DNA of 64,000 nt. Source: Butyricimonas faecalis (lineage in GTDB: Bacteria; Bacteroidota; Bacteroidia; Bacteroidales; Marinifilaceae). Where the stretch lies: assembly GCF_003991565.1 (NCBI RefSeq), contig NZ_CP032819.1:2480001-2544000 (forward strand), in the 5' to 3' direction. The notes beneath the pieces were generated by a model. That model searched no databases. It saw nothing but the letters and a program-made list of their open reading frames with translations, and had not been told where the DNA came from. Shown in pieces: positions 47,477 to 56,680 of this stretch; the first letter of the stretch is position 1, and each line of letters opens with the position of its first letter. The translations under genes and the position numbers were made by a program.

Positions 47477-49021
47477 TTAAAAAAATAAGGTTCTCTTTAT
47501 TTTTTGTTTTTTCACGGTTAAAGGTAAAATGATGTCAAAACAACTTCCCTTCTCAAGAGAACTTTCCACATCTATTCTCCCTCCATGAGCCTCAACAATT
47601 TTTTTCACATATGATAACCCCAAGCCGAATCCCTTCACGTCGTGCAAATTCCCCGTGGATACACGATAGAATCTTTCAAAGATCAACTTCTGATCTTTCT
47701 TAGCAATTCCTATGCCATTATCAATGACACTTATTACAATTTCTTTATCTTTATTACGAGTGTAAATGGTAATTTCCGGTGATTTCACACAATACTTTAT
47801 CGCGTTATCCACGAGATTAGAAATCACGTTTGTTATATGCACCTCATCTGCAAGCACTTCATCTTGATCCGCCTCGAGATAAGCAGAGAATTTTCCCCCT
47901 TTATCCTCCACGCGTAAGCTAAATTTAGGCAATAAATCTTCAATCAACTGATTCATATTTATATTCTTTAGCTTCAACTTCATCCGAGTCTCCGTGAATA
48001 AGGCCGTTTGCAACACGCGCTCCACTTGGAATGTCAAACGCTTACTCTCGTCTCGGATAATCGTGGCCACCCGGTCTATCGTTTCCGGGGTATTCGTCAC
48101 CGCCCCGTCCTTCAACATCTGCGATGCCAAAGAAATTGTCGCGATCGGAGTCTTGAACTCGTGCGTCATATTATTAATAAAATCATTCTTGATAACCGAC
48201 AACTTCTTCTGTCGAACAATAACGATCAGACAGAACACGGCACAGAACACGATAGCAATCGTGATCAGCACCCCGGGCAGAACCATCCACACGGAACCTG
48301 CCGTGTCGGAAGAAGCATCCGGAAATTTCAAGTACAAGATGGCAGAAGAACTTTCACCGGGGAATATCTTCCGGCTAAGAGTCACATCATCGGACATATG
48401 ACTCAAAAAATTCTTGGATGACAAAATAAATTTACCATTTTCCTTGATACCGAATTCAAACCGGGAACGAATTCCTGCATCCGTCAGCGTGTTACCGATA
48501 AAACCGTATAGATTATTCAAATTTACCCGTCCCTCGATCACGTGCTTATCCTCTTTCCCTTCCGGCACGAACCTATAATTCTCCCCGGTTCGCTCCTTCA
48601 TAGCTTGTTGCAACTTGGAGATAGAAGTAGCCAAATTATCTTCCTTGAATTTACTTCCCATGAATTCACTGACATCCCTCACCTCCGAATCGTCATCAAT
48701 CAAATTAAGCATGGAGTTGGCAACCGCCGACGGGTCATTTTTCACGGCAACCGGACGTTTCGGATCAATATAGATCGGGGCATCAATCTCCACTCCCCGA
48801 TTTTTAACCTCTGTCAGATTCCCGTTTTCAGAAAGCCTGCCCGCTTCTTCCTGCTTGCGGATATAATCAACCATATCATCCATCGCCCGGTTAGCCGAGT
48901 AGAAAAATTGCTCCTTCTTCACCTCGTAGGCCGTTTGGAAATAACTGGTCTGGAGAATAATCAATCCCAGCAAGGATATACCAAACACAATTCCTAATAT
49001 GATTATCTGTTGCTTTCTCAT
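47477..49021 (-). CDS. rprX: Sensor histidine kinase (RprX-like)
   Basis: A 514-residue membrane kinase with two membrane helices (about 6-28 and 250-275) around a periplasmic sensor domain. The H-box is FINNMTHEFKTPIATISL, the N-box SNLVDNAIKYC, and G-boxes are VIDNGIGIAKKD and GFGLGLSYV. It phosphorylates the downstream regulator. Confidence 0.94.
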   Translation of the reverse strand: MRKQQIIILGIVFGISLLGLIILQTSYFQTAYEVKKEQFFYSANRAMDDMVDYIRKQEEAGRLSENGNLTEVKNRGVEIDAPIYIDPKRPVAVKNDPSAVANSMLNLIDDDSEVRDVSEFMGSKFKEDNLATSISKLQQAMKERTGENYRFVPEGKEDKHVIEGRVNLNNLYGFIGNTLTDAGIRSRFEFGIKENGKFILSSKNFLSHMSDDVTLSRKIFPGESSSAILYLKFPDASSDTAGSVWMVLPGVLITIAIVFCAVFCLIVIVRQKKLSVIKNDFINNMTHEFKTPIATISLASQMLKDGAVTNTPETIDRVATIIRDESKRLTFQVERVLQTALFTETRMKLKLKNINMNQLIEDLLPKFSLRVEDKGGKFSAYLEADQDEVLADEVHITNVISNLVDNAIKYCVKSPEITIYTRNKDKEIVISVIDNGIGIAKKDQKLIFERFYRVSTGNLHDVKGFGLGLSYVKKIVEAHGGRIDVESSLEKGSCFDIILPLTVKKQKIKRTLFF

Positions 49022-49230
49022 ACATGCAAATTTAACAAATCCATTTTAACAATTAGCAAGCTTAATACTATTTAACAAAAATATAACTCATTGATCCTCT
49101 TTAAAATCTCATTCAATCCCCCCAATCAACCCAATCAAGTCCCCGCTTCCACTCTCTTTTAACGTTAATAAAACTTTTGAATTTATTATTTTATCCAACA
49201 CTTCCCGTTTCCCCGACCCACCGGAATCAC

Positions 49231-50256
49231 CTAGAACAACGTGGCTTGCCAGTCATCTGTTCGTCGATTCTTCCGCAAATGCTTGTAGGCCAAATCTGTC
49301 ACTTCACGCCCCCGGGGAGTCCTTTTCAGAAAACCTTCCTTGATCAGGAACGGCTCGTACACCTCTTCCAAGGTTCCCGGATCCTCGCTGACCGCGGTAG
49401 CGATCGTCGTCAAACCGACAGGCCCTCCCTTAAACTTATCAATAATCGTCAACAATATTTTATTATCCATATCGTCCAACCCGAACTTATCAATATTCAA
49501 TGCCTCCAGCGCGAAAGTCGTAATCTCGAGATCAACTACCCCGTTTCCCTTCACCATGGCAAAATCCCGTACCCGACGCAACAAGGCATTAGCAATACGA
49601 GGAGTTCCGCGACTCCTGGACGCGATTTCCTTCGAGGCTTGACTCGTGATCTTCGTTCTTAAAATAGCTGCCGAACGCTCCACGATTCCCGTCAACACGT
49701 CGAGATCATAATACTCCAAATGGCTATTGATTCCGAAACGCGCCCTTAACGGTGCCGTCAGCAACCCGCTACGGGTGGTTGCCCCAATCAACGTGAAAGG
49801 ACTCAACTGGATCTGCACGGATCGGGCTGCCGGCCCTTTATCTATCACAATATCAATCTTGAAATCCTCCATCGCCGAGTAAAGATACTCCTCCACGATC
49901 GGACTTAACCGATGAATCTCGTCAATAAACAACACGTCATTCGGCTCCAGATTCGTTAACAACCCGGCCAAATCACCCGGCTTGTCCAACACCGGACCGG
50001 AGGTAATCTTAATCCCGACCCCCAACTCGTTGGCAATAATAGCCGACAACGTTGTCTTGCCCAACCCGGGAGGGCCGTGCAACAGGACGTGGTCCAGAGA
50101 CTCACCCCGCATCTTCGCCGCCTTCACGAAAACTTCCAAATTGTCCACGATCTTCTTTTGCCCCTGGAAATCACTAAAACTCAGCGGACGCAAAGCCTTC
50201 TCCAGCTCTTTCTCACTATCTGGCACATTCCCGGTCCTTATATCGAAATTACCCAT
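49231..50256 (-). CDS. ruvB: Holliday junction branch migration helicase RuvB
   Basis: A 341-residue AAA+ motor. Walker A is [10 protein letters not shown], Walker [10 protein letters not shown], sensor 1 GATTRSG, and the C-terminal winged helix includes [13 protein letters not shown]. It drives branch migration with RuvA, which is not nearby. The 209 bp upstream of the sensor kinase (49022-49230) show nothing I can assign. Confidence 0.97.
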   Translation of the reverse strand: MGNFDIRTGNVPDSEKELEKALRPLSFSDFQGQKKIVDNLEVFVKAAKMRGESLDHVLLHGPPGLGKTTLSAIIANELGVGIKITSGPVLDKPGDLAGLLTNLEPNDVLFIDEIHRLSPIVEEYLYSAMEDFKIDIVIDKGPAARSVQIQLSPFTLIGATTRSGLLTAPLRARFGINSHLEYYDLDVLTGIVERSAAILRTKITSQASKEIASRSRGTPRIANALLRRVRDFAMVKGNGVVDLEITTFALEALNIDKFGLDDMDNKILLTIIDKFKGGPVGLTTIATAVSEDPGTLEEVYEPFLIKEGFLKRTPRGREVTDLAYKHLRKNRRTDDWQATLF

Positions 50257-50416
50257 GTACTATTTTATTTATAACAATCTATTCAATTCGTAAATGTACA
50301 ACAAAACAATTGAAAATTGAAAATGACGAATTAATTAATTTACGATTCACGAATTCCAATTCACGGATAAACAAATGCAAATCCGCGGGATGCCGTCATA
50401 AACCAAGAATCACGAA

Positions 50417-50851
50417 CTATCTTTTCCTGGCAAAAAAGCTTTTCACCAACTCCCCACACTCATCATCTAAAACACCGGCAACCACGTTCGTTTTCGGGTG
50501 CAACACGGATGGTGAAAGCCGAGCATATCCCCGATGCGGATCGGCTGCCCCGTACACCAATTCTCCGATTTGAGCCCAAGCGAGCGCACCACCACACATG
50601 ACACATGGCTCCAACGTAACATACAACGTGCAGTCATTCAAATACTTCCCTCCCAACAAAGAAGCTGCCGACGTGATGGCAAGCATCTCCGCGTGTGCGG
50701 TCACGTCATTCAGTCGCTCGGTTTGATTATGAGCCCGGGCAATCACCCGACCTTTACAAACGACTACCGCTCCAACCGGGATTTCCCCCTCTTCTTCTGC
50801 CAAGTGGGCTTCCTCCAAGGCTTTCCGCATGAACATCTCGTGTTTATCCAT
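50417..50851 (-). CDS. tadA: tRNA adenosine(34) deaminase TadA
   Basis: A 144-residue cytidine/deoxycytidylate deaminase-fold enzyme. The zinc site is HAEMLAI and PCVMCGGAL. The frame is open to 50935, but the ATG at 50851 (MDKHEMFMRKALEEA) gives the normal start. It converts A34 to inosine in tRNA-Arg(ACG); a guanine deaminase-type function is the main alternative. Confidence 0.92.
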   Translation of the reverse strand: MDKHEMFMRKALEEAHLAEEEGEIPVGAVVVCKGRVIARAHNQTERLNDVTAHAEMLAITSAASLLGGKYLNDCTLYVTLEPCVMCGGALAWAQIGELVYGAADPHRGYARLSPSVLHPKTNVVAGVLDDECGELVKSFFARKR

Positions 50852-51025
50852 AAATACTATTTTTATTCTCCGACAAGAAGACAACGAGAACAAAAATCCA
50901 CATTTCTCGTGAAGGTTACAAATTTTCTTCCACATTTTTTCTTCTTACACGTACGCGACAAGCACGATCAACATTTGACTTACATCAACCAAGACACTAC
51001 ACGTGAAATTCCATCCTTCATATTT

Positions 51026-51056
51026 TTTGGTTTGAATAATTTTATCCTTACCTTTA
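51026..51056 (+). promoter_or_regulatory. Probable promoter for pgk
   Basis: TTTG at 51026-51029, a 19-bp spacer and TACCTTTA at 51049-51056 (one mismatch to TAnnTTTG). Confidence 0.45.
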
Positions 51057-51098
51057 GCTTTTAATATAAGTAATTTACTCATTAAAATAACAATTGCT

Positions 51099-52292
51099 AT
51101 GCAGACAATTGATAATTACAACTTTAAAAACAAAAAGGCGCTTATCCGCGTAGACTTTAACGTACCTTTAAATGAAAAGTTCGAGATCACTGACGACACC
51201 CGTATGCGGGCAGCCGTTCCCACGATCAAGAAAGTGCTGGCGGGAGGAGGTTCCGTAATATTAATGTCTCACCTCGGACGCCCGAAAAACGGACCAGAAG
51301 ACAAATTTTCATTAAAACATATCCAGAAACACCTGGAAGAACTGCTAGGGACTCCCGTGCAATTCGCCGATGACTGCATCGGGGAAAGCGCGGTGAAAGC
51401 TGCTGCAGACCTAAAACCGGGAGAAGTTCTTCTATTGGAAAATCTTCGTTTTTACAAAGAGGAAGAAAAGGGAGACGAAAATTTCGCCCACAAATTGGCA
51501 TCCTTGGCCGATGTTTGGATCAACGACGCATTCGGGACAGCCCACCGGGCTCACGCGTCTACCGCTGTCATTGCCAAATTTTTCCCGAACGACAAGCTAT
51601 TCGGCTACGTCATGCAAGGAGAGCTGGAAAGCGTGGACAAAGTAATGCACAACCCCACCCGCCCGTTCACGGCCATCATGGGAGGTTCCAAAGTCTCATC
51701 CAAAATCGACATCATCATGAACCTCATGGACAAGGTGGACAACCTCATCCTAGGCGGAGGAATGACTTACACGTTCAAAAAAGCAATGGGTGGTCATGTC
51801 GGCAATTCCATTTGCGAAGAAGACAAACTCGACTTGGCTCTTGAAATCATGAAACTAGCCGAAGAAAAAGGAGTAAATCTCGTACTGGCAACCGACACCG
51901 TGGCTGCCGATGCTTTCGACAACGGTGCTAACACACAAATCGTTTCTTCCATGGAAATTCCTGATGGATGGGAAGGATTGGATGTAGGCCCGGAAAGCAT
52001 CGCGTCTTTCTCTAAAATCATCGAGCAATCCAAAACAATCCTTTGGAATGGCCCCGTAGGCGTATTTGAGATGCCCAAATTTGCCGTGGGAACCAAAGCT
52101 ATCGCCGATGCTATCGTGAAAGCCACAACAAATGGAGCCTTCTCTTTAATCGGGGGTGGAGACTCCGTCGCTGCCATCAACCAATTCGGGCTGGCCGACA
52201 AGGTTAGCTACGTGTCCACCGGAGGTGGTGCCTTACTCGAATACATCGAAGGCAAAGAACTACCGGGAATCACCGCGATTCGTGGGAAATAA
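51099..52292 (+). CDS. pgk: Phosphoglycerate kinase
   Basis: A 397-residue glycolytic enzyme that makes ATP from 1,3-bisphosphoglycerate. Signatures include [28 protein letters not shown] and the nucleotide-binding GGGDSVAA. It stands alone and is followed at 24 bp by repeat A copy 2, which may end its transcript. Confidence 0.97.
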   Translation: MQTIDNYNFKNKKALIRVDFNVPLNEKFEITDDTRMRAAVPTIKKVLAGGGSVILMSHLGRPKNGPEDKFSLKHIQKHLEELLGTPVQFADDCIGESAVKAAADLKPGEVLLLENLRFYKEEEKGDENFAHKLASLADVWINDAFGTAHRAHASTAVIAKFFPNDKLFGYVMQGELESVDKVMHNPTRPFTAIMGGSKVSSKIDIIMNLMDKVDNLILGGGMTYTFKKAMGGHVGNSICEEDKLDLALEIMKLAEEKGVNLVLATDTVAADAFDNGANTQIVSSMEIPDGWEGLDVGPESIASFSKIIEQSKTILWNGPVGVFEMPKFAVGTKAIADAIVKATTNGAFSLIGGGDSVAAINQFGLADKVSYVSTGGGALLEYIEGKELPGITAIRGK

Positions 52293-52315
52293 ACTTCACC
52301 AAACATGACATCGAA

Positions 52316-52464
52316 ATTGTCTAACAAGTCTTATACAGTATCAACAAACTATCCCCTCCAACTCCCCCTTACACAGGGGGAGAATTGATTACCAAGCGGT
52401 TTCCCCTCCTGTGCAAGGAGGGGTTAGGGGAGGTAGTCATTAAAAGGCTGACTTGTTAGACAAT
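52316..52464. repeat. Palindromic repeat A, copy 2, intact (149 bp, MITE-like)
   Basis: Perfect 15-bp terminal inverted repeats (attgtctaacaagtc / gacttgttagacaat). Inside are two hairpins: ctccccct-tacac-agggggag (52362-52382) and cccctcct-gtgca-aggagggg (52403-52423). There is no coding potential and no evident target duplication. It lies directly after pgk, as copy 1 lies after hflX, so it may act as a terminator. Bases 52465-52760 show no gene or signal I can assign. Confidence 0.9.
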
Positions 52465-52760
52465 CTCTTTTTTCGGAAAAACTTTCCTTCTTTCAAAATT
52501 TAGCAACCCTTGAATCATCACGACCTATCCCCTCTTTCCAATTCCAACATAGGTTTGCAGTAGTCTCTTTTCAAGGTAATACACGCTCCACCCATGACAC
52601 ATTCGATGTACTTCGGGATTCACATTTCATTACAAAATCGTATATCATTAACGTGAGTTTGGTATAAAAATCACATTATCGCACGGAACATCAAGAATAT
52701 AACTGCACAAACATTAAACATGTATGACAGCACATTGGGAGCCACATAACTGCTGTTAAA

Positions 52761-52919
52761 ACAATAGAATTATACATCATTATCACTAGCGGATCAATTC
52801 CGGATATAAAGTTTTTAGTATGCTTATAAATCCCTATTAGAACGCTATTCCGTATAGCGTTTTAATAGCGTTCTAATAGCGCTTTAATAGCGCTTTACAC
52901 GGTAGTGGTCCGGATGCAA
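52761..52919. repeat. Repeat B, copy 2 (159 bp)
   Basis: About 93% identical to 30290-30448. The left arm ctattagaacgctat pairs perfectly with the second downstream unit (atagcgttctaatag) and with one G-T pair to the first, so alternative hairpins are possible. It ends 125 bp before the riboswitch P1 stem. Confidence 0.9.
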
Positions 52920-53043
52920 TCATGTTTCAATTATCATTTCGTGTACGAACTCGAACTTATGTTAGTTACTTCTGCGTTATAAGTCCATTAAAAAAATTAC
53001 AGAAAAAAAGTAGGAATACAATTATATTTATATACCTTCGCGA

Positions 53044-53222
53044 TGTCATGGTGATCTCTTTCCCCAGCAAGGGAAAAGATTGAATAGGGAATCCGGTGAA
53101 AATCCGGAACTGTGCCCTCAGCTGTAAGTTCTCAAAAAGGTTTTCGCATTCTAATGGTCACTTTTTCAACGAGAAAAGGGAAGGCCGCGAATACCGGAAC
53201 AAGTCAGAAGACCTGCCTGACA
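53044..53222 (+). promoter_or_regulatory. Cobalamin riboswitch upstream of the 4-hydroxybutyrate/butyrate operon
   Basis: The core aatagggaatccggtgaaaa, then ctgtgccctcagctgtaag (L5 variant), a peripheral arm ctttttc-aacga-gaaaag, gggaaggcc, and aagtcagaagacctgcc are all present in order. P1 forms between tgtcatgg (53044-53051, one bulged T) and cctgaca (53216-53222). abfD begins 367 nt beyond P1, a long leader. None of the downstream enzymes uses B12, so this fits control of a B12-independent alternative. Confidence 0.93.
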
Positions 53223-53319
53223 ACATATAAATCCGTTACTCTGGGGATTTGGGGTAAAGGAGATGTGCGAAGTTATTCATAAAAATAAAATTGTGTTGAC
53301 GTCCCCGTGACGGAACATT

Positions 53320-53592
53320 ATGAACAAAGGAGCATTACAACGTGAGTATATTTATACTGACGTAATCAATTCTTTTTCAACGAGAAAAAGAACATGTTTC
53401 TCTATAATGGCAACGAGAGACCGCGCGTGTTATCCCTTCAACGGCAAACATACGCTTCGATTTTCCGTGCCTTTTCTCTTCTCGCATTCTTTCCTTCAAA
53501 TTTCCCCCTGTAATAGCCCGCAGACGGCTTTTATTTACTGCATTTTTTCTTTATTCAAAATATTACAACTAACAAAATATCAAAGATCATGA
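53320..53592 (+). CDS. Possible leader ORF translationally coupled to abfD
   Basis: A 90-codon frame begins with ATG about 100 nt after the aptamer and ends in TGA that overlaps the abfD start as ATGA. The product has no signal, domain or known family and may not be a functional protein. Position and overlap suggest it could pass riboswitch control of ribosome loading on to abfD. It may equally be chance. Confidence 0.3.
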   Translation: MNKGALQREYIYTDVINSFSTRKRTCFSIMATRDRACYPFNGKHTLRFSVPFLFSHSFLQISPCNSPQTAFIYCIFSLFKILQLTKYQRS

Positions 53593-55052
53593 TGACAAAA
53601 GAACAGTACATTGAAAGTCTCAGGAAACTAAACCTGAAAGTCTATTTCATGGGAGAACTAATCAGTAATCCGGTCGATCACCCGATGATCCGCCCATCCA
53701 TGAATTCAGTGGCCATGACTTATGAATTGGCTGAAAAAGAGGAGTATCGAACGCTCATGACGGCTAAATCCAATCTTACCGGAAAAACCATTAATCGTTT
53801 TTGCCACTTGCATCAATGCACCGAAGACTTGATCAATAAGGTAAAGATGCAACGTTTGGTCGGGCAGAAAACCGGGGCTTGTTTCCAACGCTGCGTTGGA
53901 ATGGACGCCTTCAATGCCATTTACTCTACCACTTACGAAATCGACCAAGCTCACGGGACGGAATATCACAAACGTTTCACGGAGTACTTGAAATACGTGC
54001 AAGACAACGATCTCACGGTGGACGGGGCCATGACCGATCCGAAAGGAGATCGGGGTCTTTCTCCATCACAACAAGAGGATCCGGATTTGTATCTACGTAT
54101 CAAGGAAGTACGTCCGGATGGAATCATCGTTCGCGGAGCCAAAGCCCACCAGACGGGAGCTGTCAATTCCCACGAACACTTGATCATGCCGACCGTGGCC
54201 ATGAAAGAAGCCGATAAAGACTACGCCGTTTCATTTGCCGTTCCTTCTGATGCCGAAGGTGTACTCATGATCTACGGACGCCAGTCCTGCGATACCCGCA
54301 AAATGGAAAAAGATGCGGATCTTGACTTGGGGAACTCACAATTCGGCGGACATGAAGCTCTTGTGATATTTGACGATGTATTCGTTCCCAACGAACGCGT
54401 CTTTATGTGTAAGGAATATGAATTTACCGGCATGATGGTAGAGCGTTTTGCTGGTTATCACAGGCAATCTTACGGGGGATGTAAAGTCGGTGTCGGAGAT
54501 GTACTTATCGGGGCTGCCGCTCTCGCCGCCGACTACAATGGAGTCCCTAAAGCCAACCATATCAAAGATAAGATCATCGAAATGATGCACCTCAACGAGA
54601 CTCTTTACTCGTGTGGAATCGCTTGTTCGGCAGAAGGGAAACCCACGCTCGCGGGCAACTACCAGATTGATTTATTACTTGCCAATGTCTGCAAACAGAA
54701 CGTGACTCGTTTCCCGTATGAAATTGCCAGACTAGCAGAAGATATTGCCGGAGGATTAATGGTAACCATGCCTTCAGCCCAAGATTTAAGAGATCCGTAT
54801 ATCGGGAAATATGTAAAAAAATACCTGCAAGGGGCCACGGGTACTGACACGGAAAACCGGATGCGCGTTCTTCGCTTGATCGAGAACATCACGCTTGGGA
54901 CCGCGGCGGTAGGCTATCGCACGGAGTCCATGCACGGAGCCGGCTCCCCGCAAGCCCAACGCATCATGATTGCCCGGCAGGGAAACCTCGAAAGCAAAAA
55001 GGAGCTAGCGAAACAAATTGCCCGGATTGATGAAAGCAAGAACCGGAAATAA
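53589..55052 (+). CDS. abfD: 4-hydroxybutyryl-CoA dehydratase / vinylacetyl-CoA delta-isomerase
   Basis: A 487-residue FAD and [4Fe-4S] radical enzyme that converts 4-hydroxybutyryl-CoA to crotonyl-CoA. The four cluster ligands are visible: Cys98 and Cys102 in ACFQRCVGMDA, and His291 and Cys298 in YHRQSYGGCKVG, spaced as in the Clostridium aminobutyricum enzyme (99, 103, 292, 299). A second ATG at 53592 is possible. It leads an operon for converting succinyl-CoA toward butyrate, behind a cobalamin riboswitch. Confidence 0.96.
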   Translation: MMTKEQYIESLRKLNLKVYFMGELISNPVDHPMIRPSMNSVAMTYELAEKEEYRTLMTAKSNLTGKTINRFCHLHQCTEDLINKVKMQRLVGQKTGACFQRCVGMDAFNAIYSTTYEIDQAHGTEYHKRFTEYLKYVQDNDLTVDGAMTDPKGDRGLSPSQQEDPDLYLRIKEVRPDGIIVRGAKAHQTGAVNSHEHLIMPTVAMKEADKDYAVSFAVPSDAEGVLMIYGRQSCDTRKMEKDADLDLGNSQFGGHEALVIFDDVFVPNERVFMCKEYEFTGMMVERFAGYHRQSYGGCKVGVGDVLIGAAALAADYNGVPKANHIKDKIIEMMHLNETLYSCGIACSAEGKPTLAGNYQIDLLLANVCKQNVTRFPYEIARLAEDIAGGLMVTMPSAQDLRDPYIGKYVKKYLQGATGTDTENRMRVLRLIENITLGTAAVGYRTESMHGAGSPQAQRIMIARQGNLESKKELAKQIARIDESKNRK

Positions 55053-55350
55053 TCAAAACCCCACAACTCTGTGGAAGCACCTGGAGGAGATCATAAATAC
55101 ACACATTCGCCCTCTCCTCCAGGATCACGGGGGGGATGTTGTTATCCGGGAAGTCCGAGGGAAAGACGCGCGGGTGGCCCTACTCGGCAACTGCAAGGGA
55201 TGTCCCGCCGCACAGATCACGATTGAACAGACCGTGCAACGTATTCTCGTGGAAAAAATGGGAGATCAGATCGGTAAAGTAATACTGGTAAACGAAATAG
55301 ATCCCAGCATACTCGACTTCGCCCGCCAATTTCTCAACCCCCAAAAATAG
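55030..55350 (+). CDS. NifU C-terminal domain (Fe-S scaffold) protein
   Basis: A 106-residue protein consisting almost entirely of a NifU C-terminal domain: RPLLQDHGGDVVIREV and the CxxC in NCKGCPAAQ. The ATG at 55030 overlaps abfD by 23 bp; a TTG at 55018 is also in frame. It may deliver or repair the [4Fe-4S] cluster of AbfD, judged by position. As I recall, P. gingivalis has a NifU-related gene at the same place. Confidence 0.85.
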   Translation: MKARTGNNQNPTTLWKHLEEIINTHIRPLLQDHGGDVVIREVRGKDARVALLGNCKGCPAAQITIEQTVQRILVEKMGDQIGKVILVNEIDPSILDFARQFLNPQK

Positions 55351-55357
55351 AAAAACG

Positions 55358-56668
55358 ATGAACTGGAAAGAACTTTATACACAAAAAACGACCACTGCCG
55401 AAGAAGCGATCAAGGCCATCCGGGATAAGGATCGGGTTGTCTTTGCCCACGCGGCAGGTGTTCCGCAGGAAATCACGAAAGCCCTTGTTGCACATAAAGA
55501 TGATTTCCATGACGTGGAAATATACCACATGTTATGTCTTGGTGACGGAGCTTATACACAACCGGAAATGCTATCCCATTTTCGGCACAATACCAATTTC
55601 GTGGGAGGAAATACCCGACAAGCCGTGAACGAGGATCGTGCGGACTTCACCCCTTGTTTCTTTCACGAATTACCACACTTTTTCCGCAACGGGACCCTGC
55701 CCGTTGACGTGGCAATCGTTCATCTCAGCACACCGGACGAGGAAGGTTATTGTAGTTTCGGGGTGTCTTCAGACTACACGAAACCCGCGGCTCATGCCGC
55801 ACGCGTGGTAATTGCCGAAGTAAACGACCGGATGCCTCATGTCGGAGGCGATAACCACATTCACGTTTCGGAACTGGATTATATCGTGGAGACCTCCAAT
55901 CCCTTGTTTGAAATACCGCTGCCTAAAATCGGGGAAACGGAACAAGCCATCGGTCGGTACTGCGCGGAACTCATCGAGGATGGTTCCACCCTGCAACTGG
56001 GAATAGGAGCTATCCCCGATGCCGTTCTGCAATGCCTGCAAGACAAAAAAGATTTGGGTATTCACACGGAAATGTTTTCCGACGGGGTCATCGATTTGGT
56101 AGAAAAGGGGGTAATTACCGGAAAATGTAAAACCCTTCATCCGGGAAAACTGGTGGCCACCTTCCTCATGGGAAGCCAATGTCTGTATGATTTTGTTGAT
56201 AACAATCCCAATGTCGCTCTATTTCCCGTGGATTATGTAAACGATCCTTACGTTATTCGTCAGAATCGTCAATTAATATCCATCAATTCCTGCATCGAGA
56301 TCGATCTTTCCGGACAGGTTTGTTCCGAAACCATCGGTCCAAAACAATTCAGCGGGACGGGAGGCCAAGTTGATTACATCCGGGGGGCAGCTCTTTCCGA
56401 AGGCGGCAAATCCATCCTGGCCATGCCTTCCACGGCAGCCCGGGGAAAGGTTTCCCGTATCGTACCCTATCTGGCAGCAGGTGCCGCCGTCACCACCTCA
56501 CGAAACGAGGTGGATTATATTGTCACGGAATACGGGATCGCTCACCTCAAGGGGAAAACTTTAAGGCAACGAGCCGAAAGTCTAATTCGGATCGCTCATC
56601 CCGATTTCAGAGAATCGCTCACGGAGGAGTTCTTTCATCGTTTTCCATTAGCATTACAAACCATATAA
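55358..56668 (+). CDS. abfT: 4-hydroxybutyrate CoA-transferase
   Basis: A 436-residue family I-type CoA-transferase of the acetyl-CoA hydrolase/transferase group. LQLGIGAIPDAVLQ and the Glu in SCIEIDLSGQVCSE mark the active site, and GTGGQVDYIRGA lines the CoA pocket. It activates 4-hydroxybutyrate with acetyl-CoA or butyryl-CoA. It lies 7 bp after the NifU-like gene. Confidence 0.93.
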   Translation: MNWKELYTQKTTTAEEAIKAIRDKDRVVFAHAAGVPQEITKALVAHKDDFHDVEIYHMLCLGDGAYTQPEMLSHFRHNTNFVGGNTRQAVNEDRADFTPCFFHELPHFFRNGTLPVDVAIVHLSTPDEEGYCSFGVSSDYTKPAAHAARVVIAEVNDRMPHVGGDNHIHVSELDYIVETSNPLFEIPLPKIGETEQAIGRYCAELIEDGSTLQLGIGAIPDAVLQCLQDKKDLGIHTEMFSDGVIDLVEKGVITGKCKTLHPGKLVATFLMGSQCLYDFVDNNPNVALFPVDYVNDPYVIRQNRQLISINSCIEIDLSGQVCSETIGPKQFSGTGGQVDYIRGAALSEGGKSILAMPSTAARGKVSRIVPYLAAGAAVTTSRNEVDYIVTEYGIAHLKGKTLRQRAESLIRIAHPDFRESLTEEFFHRFPLALQTI

Positions 56669-56680
56669 AATGAAATAGTC

